This document shows positions 1 to 9,258 of a stretch of 64,000 nucleotides of DNA, piece by piece. Position 1 is the first letter of the stretch. Every line of letters begins with the position of its first letter. Source of the DNA: Lactobacillus isalae (GTDB lineage: Bacteria > Bacillota > Bacilli > Lactobacillales > Lactobacillaceae); NCBI RefSeq assembly GCF_947539375.1, contig NZ_OX443569.1, positions 1,550,001 through 1,614,000 on the forward strand, written 5' to 3'. The notes below the pieces were generated by a model that saw nothing but the letters and a program-made list of their open reading frames with translations, was not told the origin of the DNA and ran no database searches. A program made the translations under genes and the position numbers.

Positions 1-672
1 TCCAGCAAATTTGAGCATCCCAACATCATTACCACTATCACCAAAAGTAACCATTTCACTTGATTTAATTTTAAGTTTTTTACCTAAATATTCTAGCCCA
101 ACAGCTTTATTCATTCCCTTAGTTTGCATATCAATAGCTGTACTGGCTCCTGAAACAAAGCCAATCTGTGGATAATCTTCACGCAACTTATCTAAAACCT
201 TAGGCATTTCGTCTTCTGGAACACGTAGACTAACTTTAAAAATTCGATCATCAATTTCGTTAAAGCTATCCACAACTTGAATTTTCTTAACGTATTTTTT
301 CAAATCTTCCGCAAATTCTTTTCCACTACTTTTTTCAACGTATGCACTAGTCACTCCAGCTACAATAGCCTTATATGGGAGTTTTTCCACAATTTCAAGC
401 ATTGTTTGGTAGTCTTTATCAGACAAATCAGAAATTTGAAGAATTTCATTTCCATGGGCTACTAAAGCACCATTTTCAGCCACAAAGTACATATGTTTAT
501 TGGCTTCTGGAAAACGATCTAAAATATTTTCGTATTGGTTACCACTGGCAATAACAAATTTTATATTGCGATCTTGCATAATTTGGAATTCTTTTTCAAA
601 AAGTTCCTTATCATAAGTCTTATCTTCTCTTAGCCAAGTACCATCCATATCAGTTGCAATAAGCTTAATCAT
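1..672 (-). CDS. HAD superfamily (Cof-type) sugar phosphatase, C-terminus cut by the window edge
   Basis: Reads in frame from an ATG at 672 to base 1 with no stop (224 codons), so the end lies outside the window. The N-terminus has HAD motif I, DMDGT (D8, D10), and a late GDSGNDVGM stretch is the motif III/IV region of Cof-type (HAD IIB) phosphatases. Members hydrolyse phosphosugars or flavin phosphates in the cytoplasm; the substrate cannot be told from sequence. It lies downstream of fruA in the same direction but is separated from it by a terminator, so it probably has its own promoter. Confidence 0.85.
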   Translation of the reverse strand, partial: MIKLIATDMDGTWLREDKTYDKELFEKEFQIMQDRNIKFVIASGNQYENILDRFPEANKHMYFVAENGALVAHGNEILQISDLSDKDYQTMLEIVEKLPYKAIVAGVTSAYVEKSSGKEFAEDLKKYVKKIQVVDSFNEIDDRIFKVSLRVPEDEMPKVLDKLREDYPQIGFVSGASTAIDMQTKGMNKAVGLEYLGKKLKIKSSEMVTFGDSGNDVGMLKFAG

Positions 673-716
673 TTCCAGTCTCACTTTCCACTTTTATTAT
701 CCACACTCCACTATAC

Positions 717-746
717 TAAAAAGCGCCACCCAGAGGTAGCGTTTTT
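717..746 (-). terminator. Rho-independent terminator after fruA
   Basis: Stem 723-730 with 735-742 (one G-U pair), three to four-base loop, followed on the minus strand by a T run. It closes the fru operon ahead of the HAD gene. Confidence 0.75.
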
Positions 747-759
747 CACAAAACTATTT

Positions 760-2745
760 TTATTCATCTGGATCTTCAGAAACAGGTTTCTTCCAGAAAC
801 TCATAATTAGACCAGCCACAATAGAACCAACAATTGTAGCAACGAAGTAAAGTAAAATGTGGTTGGATAATGGTGATACCCATAGGCCTCCGTGAGGAGC
901 TGGTACTTGAATATGCCATAATCCAACAAGTAAACCACCAACTGCTGAACCAATTACGCAGGAAGGAATTACACGACCTGGGTCAGCTGCAGCAAATGGA
1001 ATAGCACCTTCAGTAATGAATGAAAATCCTAAAATCCAATTTGAAACACCAGCACGACGTTCTTCTTTAGTGTAACGCTTCTTAAAGAAAGTAGTACCAA
1101 TTGCAGTAGCAAATGGAGGAACCATACCACCGACCATAACAGCAGCCATCATAACAGCAGCAGTTGCAGAATGTGGGTCGTTAGCAAAAGCTCCCGAAGC
1201 AAATACGTAAGCAGCTTTGTTGAAAGGACCACCCATATCAATAGCCATCATACCAGCTAAAATCATAGTCAAAATTACAAGATTACCAGTACCCATACTG
1301 TTTAAGAAGTGGGTAATAGCAAAGTTAATTGAACTAAAGATTGGGTTGATGATGTAGAACATAATCAAAGCAATGAATAGCAAGCCCAAGATTGGGTATA
1401 GCAACATTGGTTTCATACCTTCTACAGATTTAGGAAGTTTAGCAAATAACTTCTTCAAGCCAATCATCATGTATCCAGCAATAAAACCAGCAGCAATACC
1501 GCCTAAGAAACCAGCCGGAGATACAGCATGAGCTTGAACGTTAACTTGTAAACCATTAGTACCATTAACAATGGCTGCCATGTATCCACCAACGAAACCT
1601 GGCATCAAAGCAGGTAAATCGCCGATTGATTCAGCAATATAAGCAGCTAAAACCGGAACCATGAAAGCAAAGGCTAAATTACCAGCACTGTTTAAGAAAA
1701 TAAATGCAGGGTTCTTAGCACCACCAGCCATGTAGTTTTCAACGATAAAGGAAATGGCCATTAAGATACCACCACCGATAACGAATGGAAGCATGTGGCT
1801 AATACCACTCATTAAGTTCTTGTAGATGGAAGCCCATAAACCTTGTTTTTCTTTAGCACTATCGTCGCTTGCACTGGCATTACTATCAGCGTGATAAATT
1901 GGAGCCTTGTTTTCTAAAATGTCTTCAATTAATTCTTGTGGGTGGTTAATACCATCTACAACTGGCTTCATCACAAGTTCTTTACCGTCAAAACGTGGCA
2001 TTTCAACTTTCTTATCGGAAGCAATAATAACTCCCTTGGCGCGCTTGATTTCTTCAGGAGTAAGCTTGTCTTTTACACCTTCAGAACCATTAGTTTCAAT
2101 GCGAACATCAACGCCTAATTTTTTACCAGCCTTAATTAATGCTTCTTGAGCCATGTAAGTGTGTGCAATACCGTTAATACATGCAGTAACACCAACAATT
2201 AATGGCTTTTGTTCACTAGCTGGCTTAGATGCTTCTTTTACAGCTTCTTCTTTTCTCTTCTCAGCGTCAGCTTTATCTTGAGCATCCTTTTCTGCTTCAG
2301 CTTTTTTGAAGATATCAATAACTTCTTCAGGCTTAGTTGCTGCCTTCAAAGCATTTACAACATCTGGATTAATTAACAAACTAGATAATTTAGCTAAAGC
2401 TTGTAAGTGTGTATTATCAGCACCAGCTGGTGCAGTGATCATAAAGAATAAGTGAACTGGCTGACCATCAAGAGAATTATAGTCAATTCCTTTAGGACTT
2501 TTTGCAAATAAAACAGCAGCACGATTAATGTACTTGTTTCTTGCGTGTGGCATAGCAATTCCATCGCCAATACCAGTTGTTGATTCTTTTTCACGAGCCC
2601 AGATTGATTTAATGAATTCATCTTCGTTGTTCACAACGCCTTGCTTTACTTCAAGATCTGCCATTTCTTTAATGGCTTCTTCTTGAGTAGTAGCTTTAAG
2701 ATCCATAATCATTAAATCAGGACTTAAAAGATCCTCAATTTTCAT
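760..2745 (-). CDS. fruA: PTS fructose transporter, fused EIIABC
   Basis: Takes up fructose and phosphorylates it to fructose-1-phosphate at the membrane. Domains run A-B-C: EIIA about 1-145 with the phospho-accepting His67 in AMPHARN; a Lys/Glu/Ala-rich linker about 145-180; EIIB from 181 with the phosphocysteine C189 in TACINGIAHTYMA (many relatives have TACPTGIAHT, so the loop is slightly divergent but the Cys is kept); then EIIC about 305-655 with many membrane segments. Its 661 residues are normal for the fused family. It is the last gene of fruR-fruK-fruA, 47 bases after fruK, with a good Shine-Dalgarno sequence before the ATG. Its product is the substrate of the adjacent FruK. Confidence 0.95.
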   Translation of the reverse strand: MKIEDLLSPDLMIMDLKATTQEEAIKEMADLEVKQGVVNNEDEFIKSIWAREKESTTGIGDGIAMPHARNKYINRAAVLFAKSPKGIDYNSLDGQPVHLFFMITAPAGADNTHLQALAKLSSLLINPDVVNALKAATKPEEVIDIFKKAEAEKDAQDKADAEKRKEEAVKEASKPASEQKPLIVGVTACINGIAHTYMAQEALIKAGKKLGVDVRIETNGSEGVKDKLTPEEIKRAKGVIIASDKKVEMPRFDGKELVMKPVVDGINHPQELIEDILENKAPIYHADSNASASDDSAKEKQGLWASIYKNLMSGISHMLPFVIGGGILMAISFIVENYMAGGAKNPAFIFLNSAGNLAFAFMVPVLAAYIAESIGDLPALMPGFVGGYMAAIVNGTNGLQVNVQAHAVSPAGFLGGIAAGFIAGYMMIGLKKLFAKLPKSVEGMKPMLLYPILGLLFIALIMFYIINPIFSSINFAITHFLNSMGTGNLVILTMILAGMMAIDMGGPFNKAAYVFASGAFANDPHSATAAVMMAAVMVGGMVPPFATAIGTTFFKKRYTKEERRAGVSNWILGFSFITEGAIPFAAADPGRVIPSCVIGSAVGGLLVGLWHIQVPAPHGGLWVSPLSNHILLYFVATIVGSIVAGLIMSFWKKPVSEDPDE

Positions 2746-2792
2746 GAAAGTAACTCCTTATCCTAACTTTATTTCTTATTTTTTAGTTTTAA

Positions 2793-3707
2793 CTACTTTA
2801 CTTCTTCAACTTTAATTTGTGGTAAAACAGTATCGATTTGACTCTTAACAGCAATATCTTCGGTAAATGCAGTAGCTCCGCCGCAAGCAGAACCAACCTT
2901 TAATGCTTCAACAACATCATGTGTCTTGTAGTAAGTACCTACAAATCCAGCAATCATTGAATCTCCAGCACCAACTGAGTTAACTGCAGTACCAACAGCA
3001 GCACTTGCGTGGTAAACATGATCTTTAGTTACTAAGTAAGCGCCATCTCCAGCCATAGAAATCATGACATTTTGTGCACCCATGTCTAAAAGCTTCTTAG
3101 CTGCTTCAAGCATTTCTTTATCGTTAGCAAAGCTTGTATTAAACAAAGCTGCCAATTCATGGTGATTAGGCTTAATAACCAATGGGTGATACTTCAAAGT
3201 TGCAAGTAAAGCTTCACCAGTAGTATCGATTGCGAATTCAGCACCGGCTTCTCTAATAGTTGGTAACAATTGTTCATAGAAATCTGTTGGCAAACTTGGT
3301 GCTAAACTACCACTTAATACAACAATATCGCCTTCATTAAGATCATCCAAACGCGCCTTAAAAGCAGTAATTTCTTGTTCATCAATCTTTGGACCAGCCG
3401 CATTAATTTCAGTTTCTTTTTGAGCATGGATTTTAACATTAACACGGGTATCGTCAGAAATAGTTACAAAATCACTTTCGATTTTTTTAACGTTTAATTG
3501 GCGAACTAATTCTTTACCAGTGAATCCACCGACAAAGCCCCAAGCAGTATTATCAACATCAAGTTGGTTTAAGATTTGAGATACATTAATTCCTTTACCA
3601 CCAGCTAAAAATTGACAATCATTTGAACGGTTAACGCTACCAGCATCCACCTTTTCTAATTGCATAACATAATCTAATGCTGGATTAACTGTAACAGTAT
3701 AAATCAT
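2793..3707 (-). CDS. fruK: 1-phosphofructokinase
   Basis: Converts fructose-1-phosphate to fructose-1,6-bisphosphate with ATP, the second step of PTS fructose use. A 304-residue PfkB-family protein: GGKGINVS near residue 38 is the substrate-binding signature, and GAGDSMIAGF near 250 holds the catalytic Asp and anion hole. The ATG overlaps the fruR stop by four bases (ATGA), giving translational coupling, and fruA follows after 47 bases. Lacking experimental data, tagatose-6-phosphate kinase is the other PfkB option, but the fruR/fruA context decides for FruK. Confidence 0.95.
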   Translation of the reverse strand: MIYTVTVNPALDYVMQLEKVDAGSVNRSNDCQFLAGGKGINVSQILNQLDVDNTAWGFVGGFTGKELVRQLNVKKIESDFVTISDDTRVNVKIHAQKETEINAAGPKIDEQEITAFKARLDDLNEGDIVVLSGSLAPSLPTDFYEQLLPTIREAGAEFAIDTTGEALLATLKYHPLVIKPNHHELAALFNTSFANDKEMLEAAKKLLDMGAQNVMISMAGDGAYLVTKDHVYHASAAVGTAVNSVGAGDSMIAGFVGTYYKTHDVVEALKVGSACGGATAFTEDIAVKSQIDTVLPQIKVEEVK

Positions 3708-4462
3708 GACCGAGCCTCCTCAACTCTGATTTGTTTAGGCAAAATCTCTTTCTTGCCTATACTTAAATGGTTAGTGATGAGTATTGCCTCATTAATATGT
3801 GCAAAACTTGCAAAATTTGCTACGCCAATCTTACTACTATCCATTAAAATAAAAGATTCTTTAGCCTGCTTAATTGCAGCCTTCTTGATTCCAGCTTCAG
3901 CAGGATCCGGTGTAGTAAATTGCCCTTTTGCGGTTAAACCATTAGCACCAATAAAGGAAACAGTAAAGTTCATTTCCTGAAGTTGCTTCATGGTAGTATT
4001 GCCGACTACTGCATGCGTTTCAATCTTCGCCTCGCCCCCTAACAAGCGAGTATGAATGCCATGATCTAAGCATGCAAGTGCAATATCAACCCCATTAGTA
4101 ACTACGTGTAAATCATTAATATCGCGCAAGAATGGCACCATTTCATAAGTTGTTGTTCCTGCATCAAGGAAAATATGATCTCCGCTAGTAACATGGTTCA
4201 TTACCGCAAAACGTGCAATTTCACGCTTCTTGTCAACGTTAAGATTGAATCTTACTTGCTGTTCAACATCGCGTGAATAATCTTGCAATGAACGTGCACC
4301 TCCATGTACACGTACAATTACACCACGTTTTTCTAATTCAATGAGGTCACGGCGAATTGTTGACTCTGATGACTTAGTCAACTTACATAATTCATTAACA
4401 CGACAGATACTGTGATTATTAATATAGGTTGCTATCGCTTGTTGACGTTCTTCAGTCAGCAT
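3704..4462 (-). CDS. fruR: DeoR-family repressor of the fructose operon
   Basis: A 252-residue DeoR/GlpR-type regulator. The N-terminal winged helix-turn-helix (about 6-57) contains the family pattern SSESTIRRDLIELEKRG; the rest is the DeoRC sugar-phosphate sensor domain with FLDAGTTT and the typical NGV/GANG loops. It is the first gene of the operon and overlaps fruK by four bases. The likely effector is fructose-1-phosphate. The ATG at 4462 sits about 12 bases after GAGGTG; ATGs at 4472 and 4469 are out of frame. Autoregulation is likely, given the repeat array and cre-like site just upstream. Confidence 0.92.
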   Translation of the reverse strand: MLTEERQQAIATYINNHSICRVNELCKLTKSSESTIRRDLIELEKRGVIVRVHGGARSLQDYSRDVEQQVRFNLNVDKKREIARFAVMNHVTSGDHIFLDAGTTTYEMVPFLRDINDLHVVTNGVDIALACLDHGIHTRLLGGEAKIETHAVVGNTTMKQLQEMNFTVSFIGANGLTAKGQFTTPDPAEAGIKKAAIKQAKESFILMDSSKIGVANFASFAHINEAILITNHLSIGKKEILPKQIRVEEARS

Positions 4463-4485
4463 CGTTCATCATCACCTCGTATAAT

Positions 4486-4514
4486 ATGATAAGCGTTTCC
4501 ATTCATAAAATCAA
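4486..4514 (-). promoter_or_regulatory. fruRKA promoter with overlapping cre-like site
   Basis: On the minus strand TTGATT (4509-4514), 17-base spacer, TATCAT (4486-4491). The spacer carries a cre-like element at 4489-4502 (minus TGGAAACGCTTATC), with a good core but mismatches at three consensus positions. CcpA binding here would occlude polymerase. Confidence 0.6.
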
Positions 4515-4547
4515 TCATTTTTCTTCAAAATCATTCACGTTCATTCA
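4511..4547 (-). repeat. Helically phased heptamer repeats, probable FruR operator
   Basis: Four related heptamers start exactly ten bases apart on the plus strand: TCAATCA (4511), TTCTTCA (4521), TCATTCA (4531), TCATTCA (4541). They lie at and upstream of the -35. Direct repeats one helical turn apart suit DeoR-family oligomers. FruR binding is inferred from position only. Confidence 0.5.
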
Positions 4548-4585
4548 TTATTAGTCATAACTAAATTTACAAAAAGTTGAACCTA

Positions 4586-4620
4586 AATAAAAAAGCTAAC
4601 GAATTATTCGTCAGCTTTTA
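4586..4620 (-). terminator. Terminator after the GH31 gene
   Basis: Inverted repeat AGCTAACGA / TCGTCAGCT (one G-U pair) with a five-base loop and a T run on the minus strand, just past the glucosidase stop codon. Confidence 0.75.
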
Positions 4621-4627
4621 TCTATTA

Positions 4628-6928
4628 TTAAATTTGAACGTATTTTTGATCTCTATAAACAAAATTTATTTCTTCATTTGGAGTTCTAAGATCAATTCTT
4701 CGGTAGGTCTTATAGCCATGTTTTCTCAAAGTAATATTTGCCTTATCCCCATCAATACTTATCTCATACACATTATATTCGCCATTTTCATAAGCAAAAT
4801 CAGTGCCATTATCTTGATAGTGTGTATAGTTTCCATGTTTACCAAACACTCTAAAAATCATCTTCTCATCTGGCTTAGATGAAATATGTTCTTTCACTTC
4901 TCCCCAAGGTAAAATTGTATTTTTCCTAATAAATAAAGGTAACTTATCAAGTGGAGCATTCACCAAAATGGTGTTATTGCCGTTATATGTAACGTTATTC
5001 CAAAAATCAATCCATTCGCCTTGTGGCAAATAAACAGCCCTATATTCTTTTCCTTCTTCAACTACAGGCGCCACCAAAATTTGCGTGCCAACCATGTATT
5101 CATCATTTATATTTTTAACAAGGGGATCGTCTGGATAATTCAAAACTAAAGGGCGCATAATTGGTAAGCCATTCTTACTTTCTTGAGCAAAGAGATCATA
5201 AAGATATGGAATAAAGTGATAGCGAAGATGTAAATACTTACGGTATGTTGATAAGGTTGGCTCACCGAATATCCAGGGTTCTTGCGAGCGTGTTCCTAAA
5301 GCCGCATGATTACGGAGAAGCGGACTAAAAATAGCCGCTTCAATCCATCTTGTTAATAATTCCGGCGTTGTATCAGCACCAAAACCGCCAATATCAGTAC
5401 CTGCAAAAGAAAAACCACTCATCCCTAAATTGCATAATTGTGGAATCATCATCTGCAAATGTACCCATAGGCTCTGATTATCTCCAGTCCAAACAGTAGA
5501 ATACTTTTGCGTTCCAGCATAAGCTGCACGAGTAATCACAAATGGCCGTTTGCCGGTTGCTTTCTTTAATCCATCATACGTTGCCTTAGCCATATTATGA
5601 CCATAAACATTATGCATTTTCGCATGTGTGGATTTTTCATCTTCATCGCTAAAGATAATATTTTCAGGAATTTCACCATTAAATGAAGCTGGTTCATTCA
5701 TGTCATCCCAAATACCATCAACACCTAAACTAACTAAGAATTTACAGTTTTCTGCCCACCATTTTCTAACTGCATCTCGTCCAAAATCAGGATAAACTGC
5801 ATCACCTGGCCAAACCTTATTAACATAAACTTGTCCGTTAGGTGCTTTAACGAAATAGCCCTTTTGAAGCCCTTCTTGATAAATTCGATAAGCTTCGTCT
5901 TTTTTCACGCCTGGATCAATAATCGTAATAACATGCAAACCTAATTCATGCAATTTATCAATAAATTTCTTAGGATCATCATAGGTATCTGTTCGCCAGG
6001 TAAAGACGCGGTAGCCATCCATGTAGTCAATATCCAAATGAATCGCATCACAAGGAAGATGATATTTACGCATTTTATTAACAATTTCTTCTACTTTTTT
6101 AGCGCTAATACTATATCCCCAACGAGACTGTTGATAACCTAAAGTCCATTTTTGTGGAAGTGGTGCTCTGCCAGTCAAGTAAGTATAATTTTCAACAACT
6201 TTCTTTAAGCTACTACCGCCGATAATGTAATAATCAAGATTGCCATTATCAGCAGCGTAGTAGTAATAGTGATTGCTTTCCTTGCCTAAATCAAAATAAC
6301 TGTGATACGTATTATCAAAAAACATTCCATAGGGATGATTGTTTTTCAAACCAATTAAGAAGGGAACAGATTTATAAAGTCGCGTAAAACTTTCCACTTG
6401 TGGTTCTGGATTATCTGTATTCCAGTTTTCATATGCATAGTGCCTTTTATTCAAGAATCCTGTTTTATCCCCTAAGCCATAAAATTGCTCATCATCTGCT
6501 AATTCCTTAACTATTTCATAATAGTGACTATTCTTTTCTGACCTAGTCGCTACATCGTGGCCTTCTGATTCAGCTAATTTTTGATGGATTTCATCTATTT
6601 GCCGATCAAGCGGAACTCTAGTAGCTCGATAATCAATAATTAAAGGATTTTCTTGTTCGTCATAGACATCAATTTTTTCATTATCATAAATTTTGATTAT
6701 TAACTTGGAAGTCCTCAATTCAAGATAATTATGTATTCTCGTAACTTCAAAATTTGTTTCTTTAGCTTTATTTCCTTCAATTGCATAAGACTTTGTATGC
6801 TCGCCCCGATTTTGAAAAATACGAACTATTTCAGAAGTTAAGACCGTTAAATTCAAGACCGAATTAGTAAAACTTATTTTTATCTGATTTTGATTGATAG
6901 TATATGTTTCAAGATTATTGTCACTCAT
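4628..6928 (-). CDS. GH31 family alpha-glucosidase
   Basis: A 766-residue cytoplasmic enzyme (no signal peptide) of glycoside hydrolase family 31, expected to cleave alpha-glucosides such as maltose or isomaltose oligomers, although alpha-xylosidase activity cannot be excluded. The nucleophile lies in GIWDDMNEP (D409) and the probable acid/base in WTGDNQS (D483). An N-terminal beta-sandwich (about 1-230) precedes the TIM barrel (about 240-590), followed by C-terminal beta domains. It is monocistronic: terminators lie on both sides and it has its own promoter overlapped by a cre-like site, suggesting carbon catabolite repression. The ATG follows GAGG at good spacing. Confidence 0.93.
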   Translation of the reverse strand: MSDNNLETYTINQNQIKISFTNSVLNLTVLTSEIVRIFQNRGEHTKSYAIEGNKAKETNFEVTRIHNYLELRTSKLIIKIYDNEKIDVYDEQENPLIIDYRATRVPLDRQIDEIHQKLAESEGHDVATRSEKNSHYYEIVKELADDEQFYGLGDKTGFLNKRHYAYENWNTDNPEPQVESFTRLYKSVPFLIGLKNNHPYGMFFDNTYHSYFDLGKESNHYYYYAADNGNLDYYIIGGSSLKKVVENYTYLTGRAPLPQKWTLGYQQSRWGYSISAKKVEEIVNKMRKYHLPCDAIHLDIDYMDGYRVFTWRTDTYDDPKKFIDKLHELGLHVITIIDPGVKKDEAYRIYQEGLQKGYFVKAPNGQVYVNKVWPGDAVYPDFGRDAVRKWWAENCKFLVSLGVDGIWDDMNEPASFNGEIPENIIFSDEDEKSTHAKMHNVYGHNMAKATYDGLKKATGKRPFVITRAAYAGTQKYSTVWTGDNQSLWVHLQMMIPQLCNLGMSGFSFAGTDIGGFGADTTPELLTRWIEAAIFSPLLRNHAALGTRSQEPWIFGEPTLSTYRKYLHLRYHFIPYLYDLFAQESKNGLPIMRPLVLNYPDDPLVKNINDEYMVGTQILVAPVVEEGKEYRAVYLPQGEWIDFWNNVTYNGNNTILVNAPLDKLPLFIRKNTILPWGEVKEHISSKPDEKMIFRVFGKHGNYTHYQDNGTDFAYENGEYNVYEISIDGDKANITLRKHGYKTYRRIDLRTPNEEINFVYRDQKYVQI

Positions 6929-6945
6929 ATCGCAAGCCTCTTTTT

Positions 6946-6973
6946 ATTGTATTCGCTTTCAATTTTATCACAA
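6946..6973 (-). promoter_or_regulatory. GH31 promoter overlapped by a cre-like site
   Basis: Minus strand TTGTGA (6968-6973), 16-base spacer, TACAAT (6946-6951). A cre-like sequence TGAAAGCGAATACA at 6948-6961 matches TGWNANCGNTNWCA at 13 of 14 positions and covers the -10 box. Confidence 0.6.
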
Positions 6974-7007
6974 AAAAACTACTCAACTTTTACCTGCTGA
7001 GTAGTTA
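6974..7007 (-). terminator. Terminator after the ABC-2 operon
   Basis: Perfect nine-base stem AACTACTCA / TGAGTAGTT (6977-6985 with 6998-7006) followed by a T tract on the minus strand. The tract runs into the -35 of the next gene. Confidence 0.85.
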
Positions 7008-7022
7008 ATTCAATTTATATTT

Positions 7023-8258
7023 CTATTCTTTGATTCCTTGTAAGGCACGCTTCATATTTTTCCACATACCATTATCGTCAGTCTGCAAAATCAAGCTTGG
7101 ATAAATTTTTCTGATCCACCAGATTGATCCAAGTAAGAAAACGGCAAGGATGATCATCGAGATTGTCGCTTCTAAGCTGCTTGCATTTCCTTTAATCAAC
7201 CGAAGTGGCATCAAGAATGAAGACAAAAACGGTACGTAAGACATAATCATCGCAAAAATCCCATCAGGATTATTGGATAAACTCATACTACTGAATAAGC
7301 CAAGCAAGGTTAAATAAACCAAGGGTTGCACCGCTTTATTAGCATCTTCTGCTTTAGTCACAATGGCACCGCAAACTGCTGCATAGACTATGTATAAGAT
7401 TAAACCCAAAATAACGAATACTAATCCCCAAGATATTATTTGTCCCAATACTTGGTCAACAGCTGGCTTTATTTGGGTAAACGTCTCCTTTACACCATCA
7501 ATATGAGGTGCTAAATAGTAAAATCCAGAAAACATCAAGGCATAAATCAATAGTTGGGTCAGAATTTCCATAAAGATTCCTAAGACTTTACCATCAAAAT
7601 AACTGCCTCCTGGCATGCTTGAAAAAATCATCTCCATGATTTTTGTACCTTTTTCACTGGCAATATCTTGCGCCATGATTGTGCTATAAGTCTGAACCAG
7701 AAAATATAAAACAAAAATTAGAATCCAAAAAGTTGCCGTCTTTAAATTTTTTTCATCACTAGCGCCTAACTTTTTACTACTAGTCTTTTCAGTAAATTTA
7801 ACTTTTTGAGAAAGAGAATGCAGTTGTTTCTGACTAAGTTTAGCATTCTTTAAATTAAGTGCCTGCTGGTAAACATTTAAATTACGCATCAACTCAGCTT
7901 TAACATCATTGTCTAATTTTTCTGTTCCGTAATATGTTGCGGTCAAATTTTTATTATTGTTATTGACAACTACGTATCCATTAATATCTCCAGCTTGGTA
8001 TGCTTTTTCTACTTTTGCTTTACTTTTATATACATCAAAATCTTCAGTTTTCTTTAAAGATTGAGTCAAATTTTGATTTTGACTTACAATTCCTACCTTT
8101 GTATTGGTGTCAAAAGCAGAAGATGAACTCATTCCAAAAAAGAATGAAATAACTAACACCAGAAAAGGTGCAAAAATCATTAACAGAAATGACCAATTCT
8201 TCACTTCTCTGCGATAAGTCTCTTTAGCTACTAGCCAAGTCTTATTCATTATTCTCAC
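7023..8258 (-). CDS. ABC-2 type transporter permease (NatB-like)
   Basis: Membrane half of an ABC exporter, 411 residues. One membrane helix near 22-44 is followed by a polar extracytoplasmic segment (about 50-175) and then about five helices between 175 and 395, the architecture of NatB/YhaP-type ABC-2 permeases. The gene for its ATPase lies immediately upstream and overlaps it by 17 bases, so the two are coupled. The substrate (Na+, a peptide or a drug) cannot be deduced. A strong terminator follows the stop. Confidence 0.85.
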   Translation of the reverse strand: MRIMNKTWLVAKETYRREVKNWSFLLMIFAPFLVLVISFFFGMSSSSAFDTNTKVGIVSQNQNLTQSLKKTEDFDVYKSKAKVEKAYQAGDINGYVVVNNNNKNLTATYYGTEKLDNDVKAELMRNLNVYQQALNLKNAKLSQKQLHSLSQKVKFTEKTSSKKLGASDEKNLKTATFWILIFVLYFLVQTYSTIMAQDIASEKGTKIMEMIFSSMPGGSYFDGKVLGIFMEILTQLLIYALMFSGFYYLAPHIDGVKETFTQIKPAVDQVLGQIISWGLVFVILGLILYIVYAAVCGAIVTKAEDANKAVQPLVYLTLLGLFSSMSLSNNPDGIFAMIMSYVPFLSSFLMPLRLIKGNASSLEATISMIILAVFLLGSIWWIRKIYPSLILQTDDNGMWKNMKRALQGIKE

Positions 8259-9138
8259 CGGCTTTCATTTTAAAAATTTCATCTAAAGTTGGTGGTTCTT
8301 GGTCAAAAGTTTGTAAGTATTCTCCATGAGATAAAGTGTTGAAGATTTCGCGCCCATAGCTATCTTCTAGTAGCCAAAGCTTGTAGATACCATTATTTTG
8401 CAAAACAGCCTTTTCTACGCCCGGCAATTTTTCAACATCACTTAGATTTAAATTAGTTCGAATAAATAGTCTAGTTAAACCAAAATTATTGCGAACATCA
8501 TTTACAGCACCATTCAAAACAATATGACCATTATTGATCATTACTACATCATCACATAATTCTTCAACATTCGACATATCATGATCAGAGAATAGAATTG
8601 TTGCTCCTCGTTTCTTCTCTTGTAAAATTATGCCTTTGATTATTTCAACATTAACAGGGTCTAATCCACTAAAAGGCTCGTCCAAAATAATTAAATTAGG
8701 TTGATGAATGAGCGTCGCAATTAACTGAATTTTCTGCTGATTACCCTTAGACAAACTCTTTATCTTATCGGTAATCTTTCCCTTAACCTCTAATTTTTGC
8801 ATCCAAACCTGCAAATCACGCTTTACGTCATCTTTTTTCATCCCTTTTAAACTGGCTAAAAAGTTAACCTGCTCCAAAACGGTCAATTTAGGCATTAAAC
8901 TGCGTTCTTCTGGTAAATAGCCCACAGAATTATAATCAACACTTGAAAAAGGATGACCATCAATAGTAATCTTTCCCTGATATTTTACAAACTTCAAGAT
9001 ACTATGAAAAAGCGTGGTTTTACCTGAGCCATTTTTACCGATCAAGCCTAGTATTTTTCCATCATCTGCTTTGAAATTTATATCAAATAAAACTTGCTTG
9101 GTTCCAAAGCTTTTATTTAAATTTTCTACTTGTAACAT
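8242..9138 (-). CDS. ABC transporter ATP-binding protein (NatA-like)
   Basis: A 298-residue ATPase that drives the downstream permease. Walker A is GKNGSGKTT (about 36-44), the signature is the weak SLSKGNQQK, Walker B is LIILDEPFSGLDP and the H-loop is LFSDHDMSN. A C-terminal extension (about 220-298) is typical of the CcmA/NatA branch that partners ABC-2 permeases. It is the first gene of a two-gene operon and overlaps the permease start by 17 bases. Confidence 0.9.
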   Translation of the reverse strand: MLQVENLNKSFGTKQVLFDINFKADDGKILGLIGKNGSGKTTLFHSILKFVKYQGKITIDGHPFSSVDYNSVGYLPEERSLMPKLTVLEQVNFLASLKGMKKDDVKRDLQVWMQKLEVKGKITDKIKSLSKGNQQKIQLIATLIHQPNLIILDEPFSGLDPVNVEIIKGIILQEKKRGATILFSDHDMSNVEELCDDVVMINNGHIVLNGAVNDVRNNFGLTRLFIRTNLNLSDVEKLPGVEKAVLQNNGIYKLWLLEDSYGREIFNTLSHGEYLQTFDQEPPTLDEIFKMKAGENNE

Positions 9139-9220
9139 AGCCGTTTCTTTCTAAATCAAATTTATTAAAGTTAGGCTTAATTATATCAATCTTTTTTCTC
9201 ATTATCCCTTTTTATACCAA

Positions 9221-9256
9221 AAAAGCCTCTCAGCTGTCTAAAACTGAGGGGCTTTA
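9221..9256 (-). terminator. Terminator after the racemase gene
   Basis: Eleven-base stem AAGCCTCTCAG / CTGAGGGGCTT (one G-U pair) at 9223-9233 and 9244-9254, with a T run on the minus strand. Confidence 0.85.
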
Positions 9257-9258
9257 AT

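Noticed and set aside
697-705. TTATCCACA, a perfect DnaA box
   Set aside because: It is single, with no cluster or AT-rich unwinding element and no dnaA/dnaN nearby, so not an origin.
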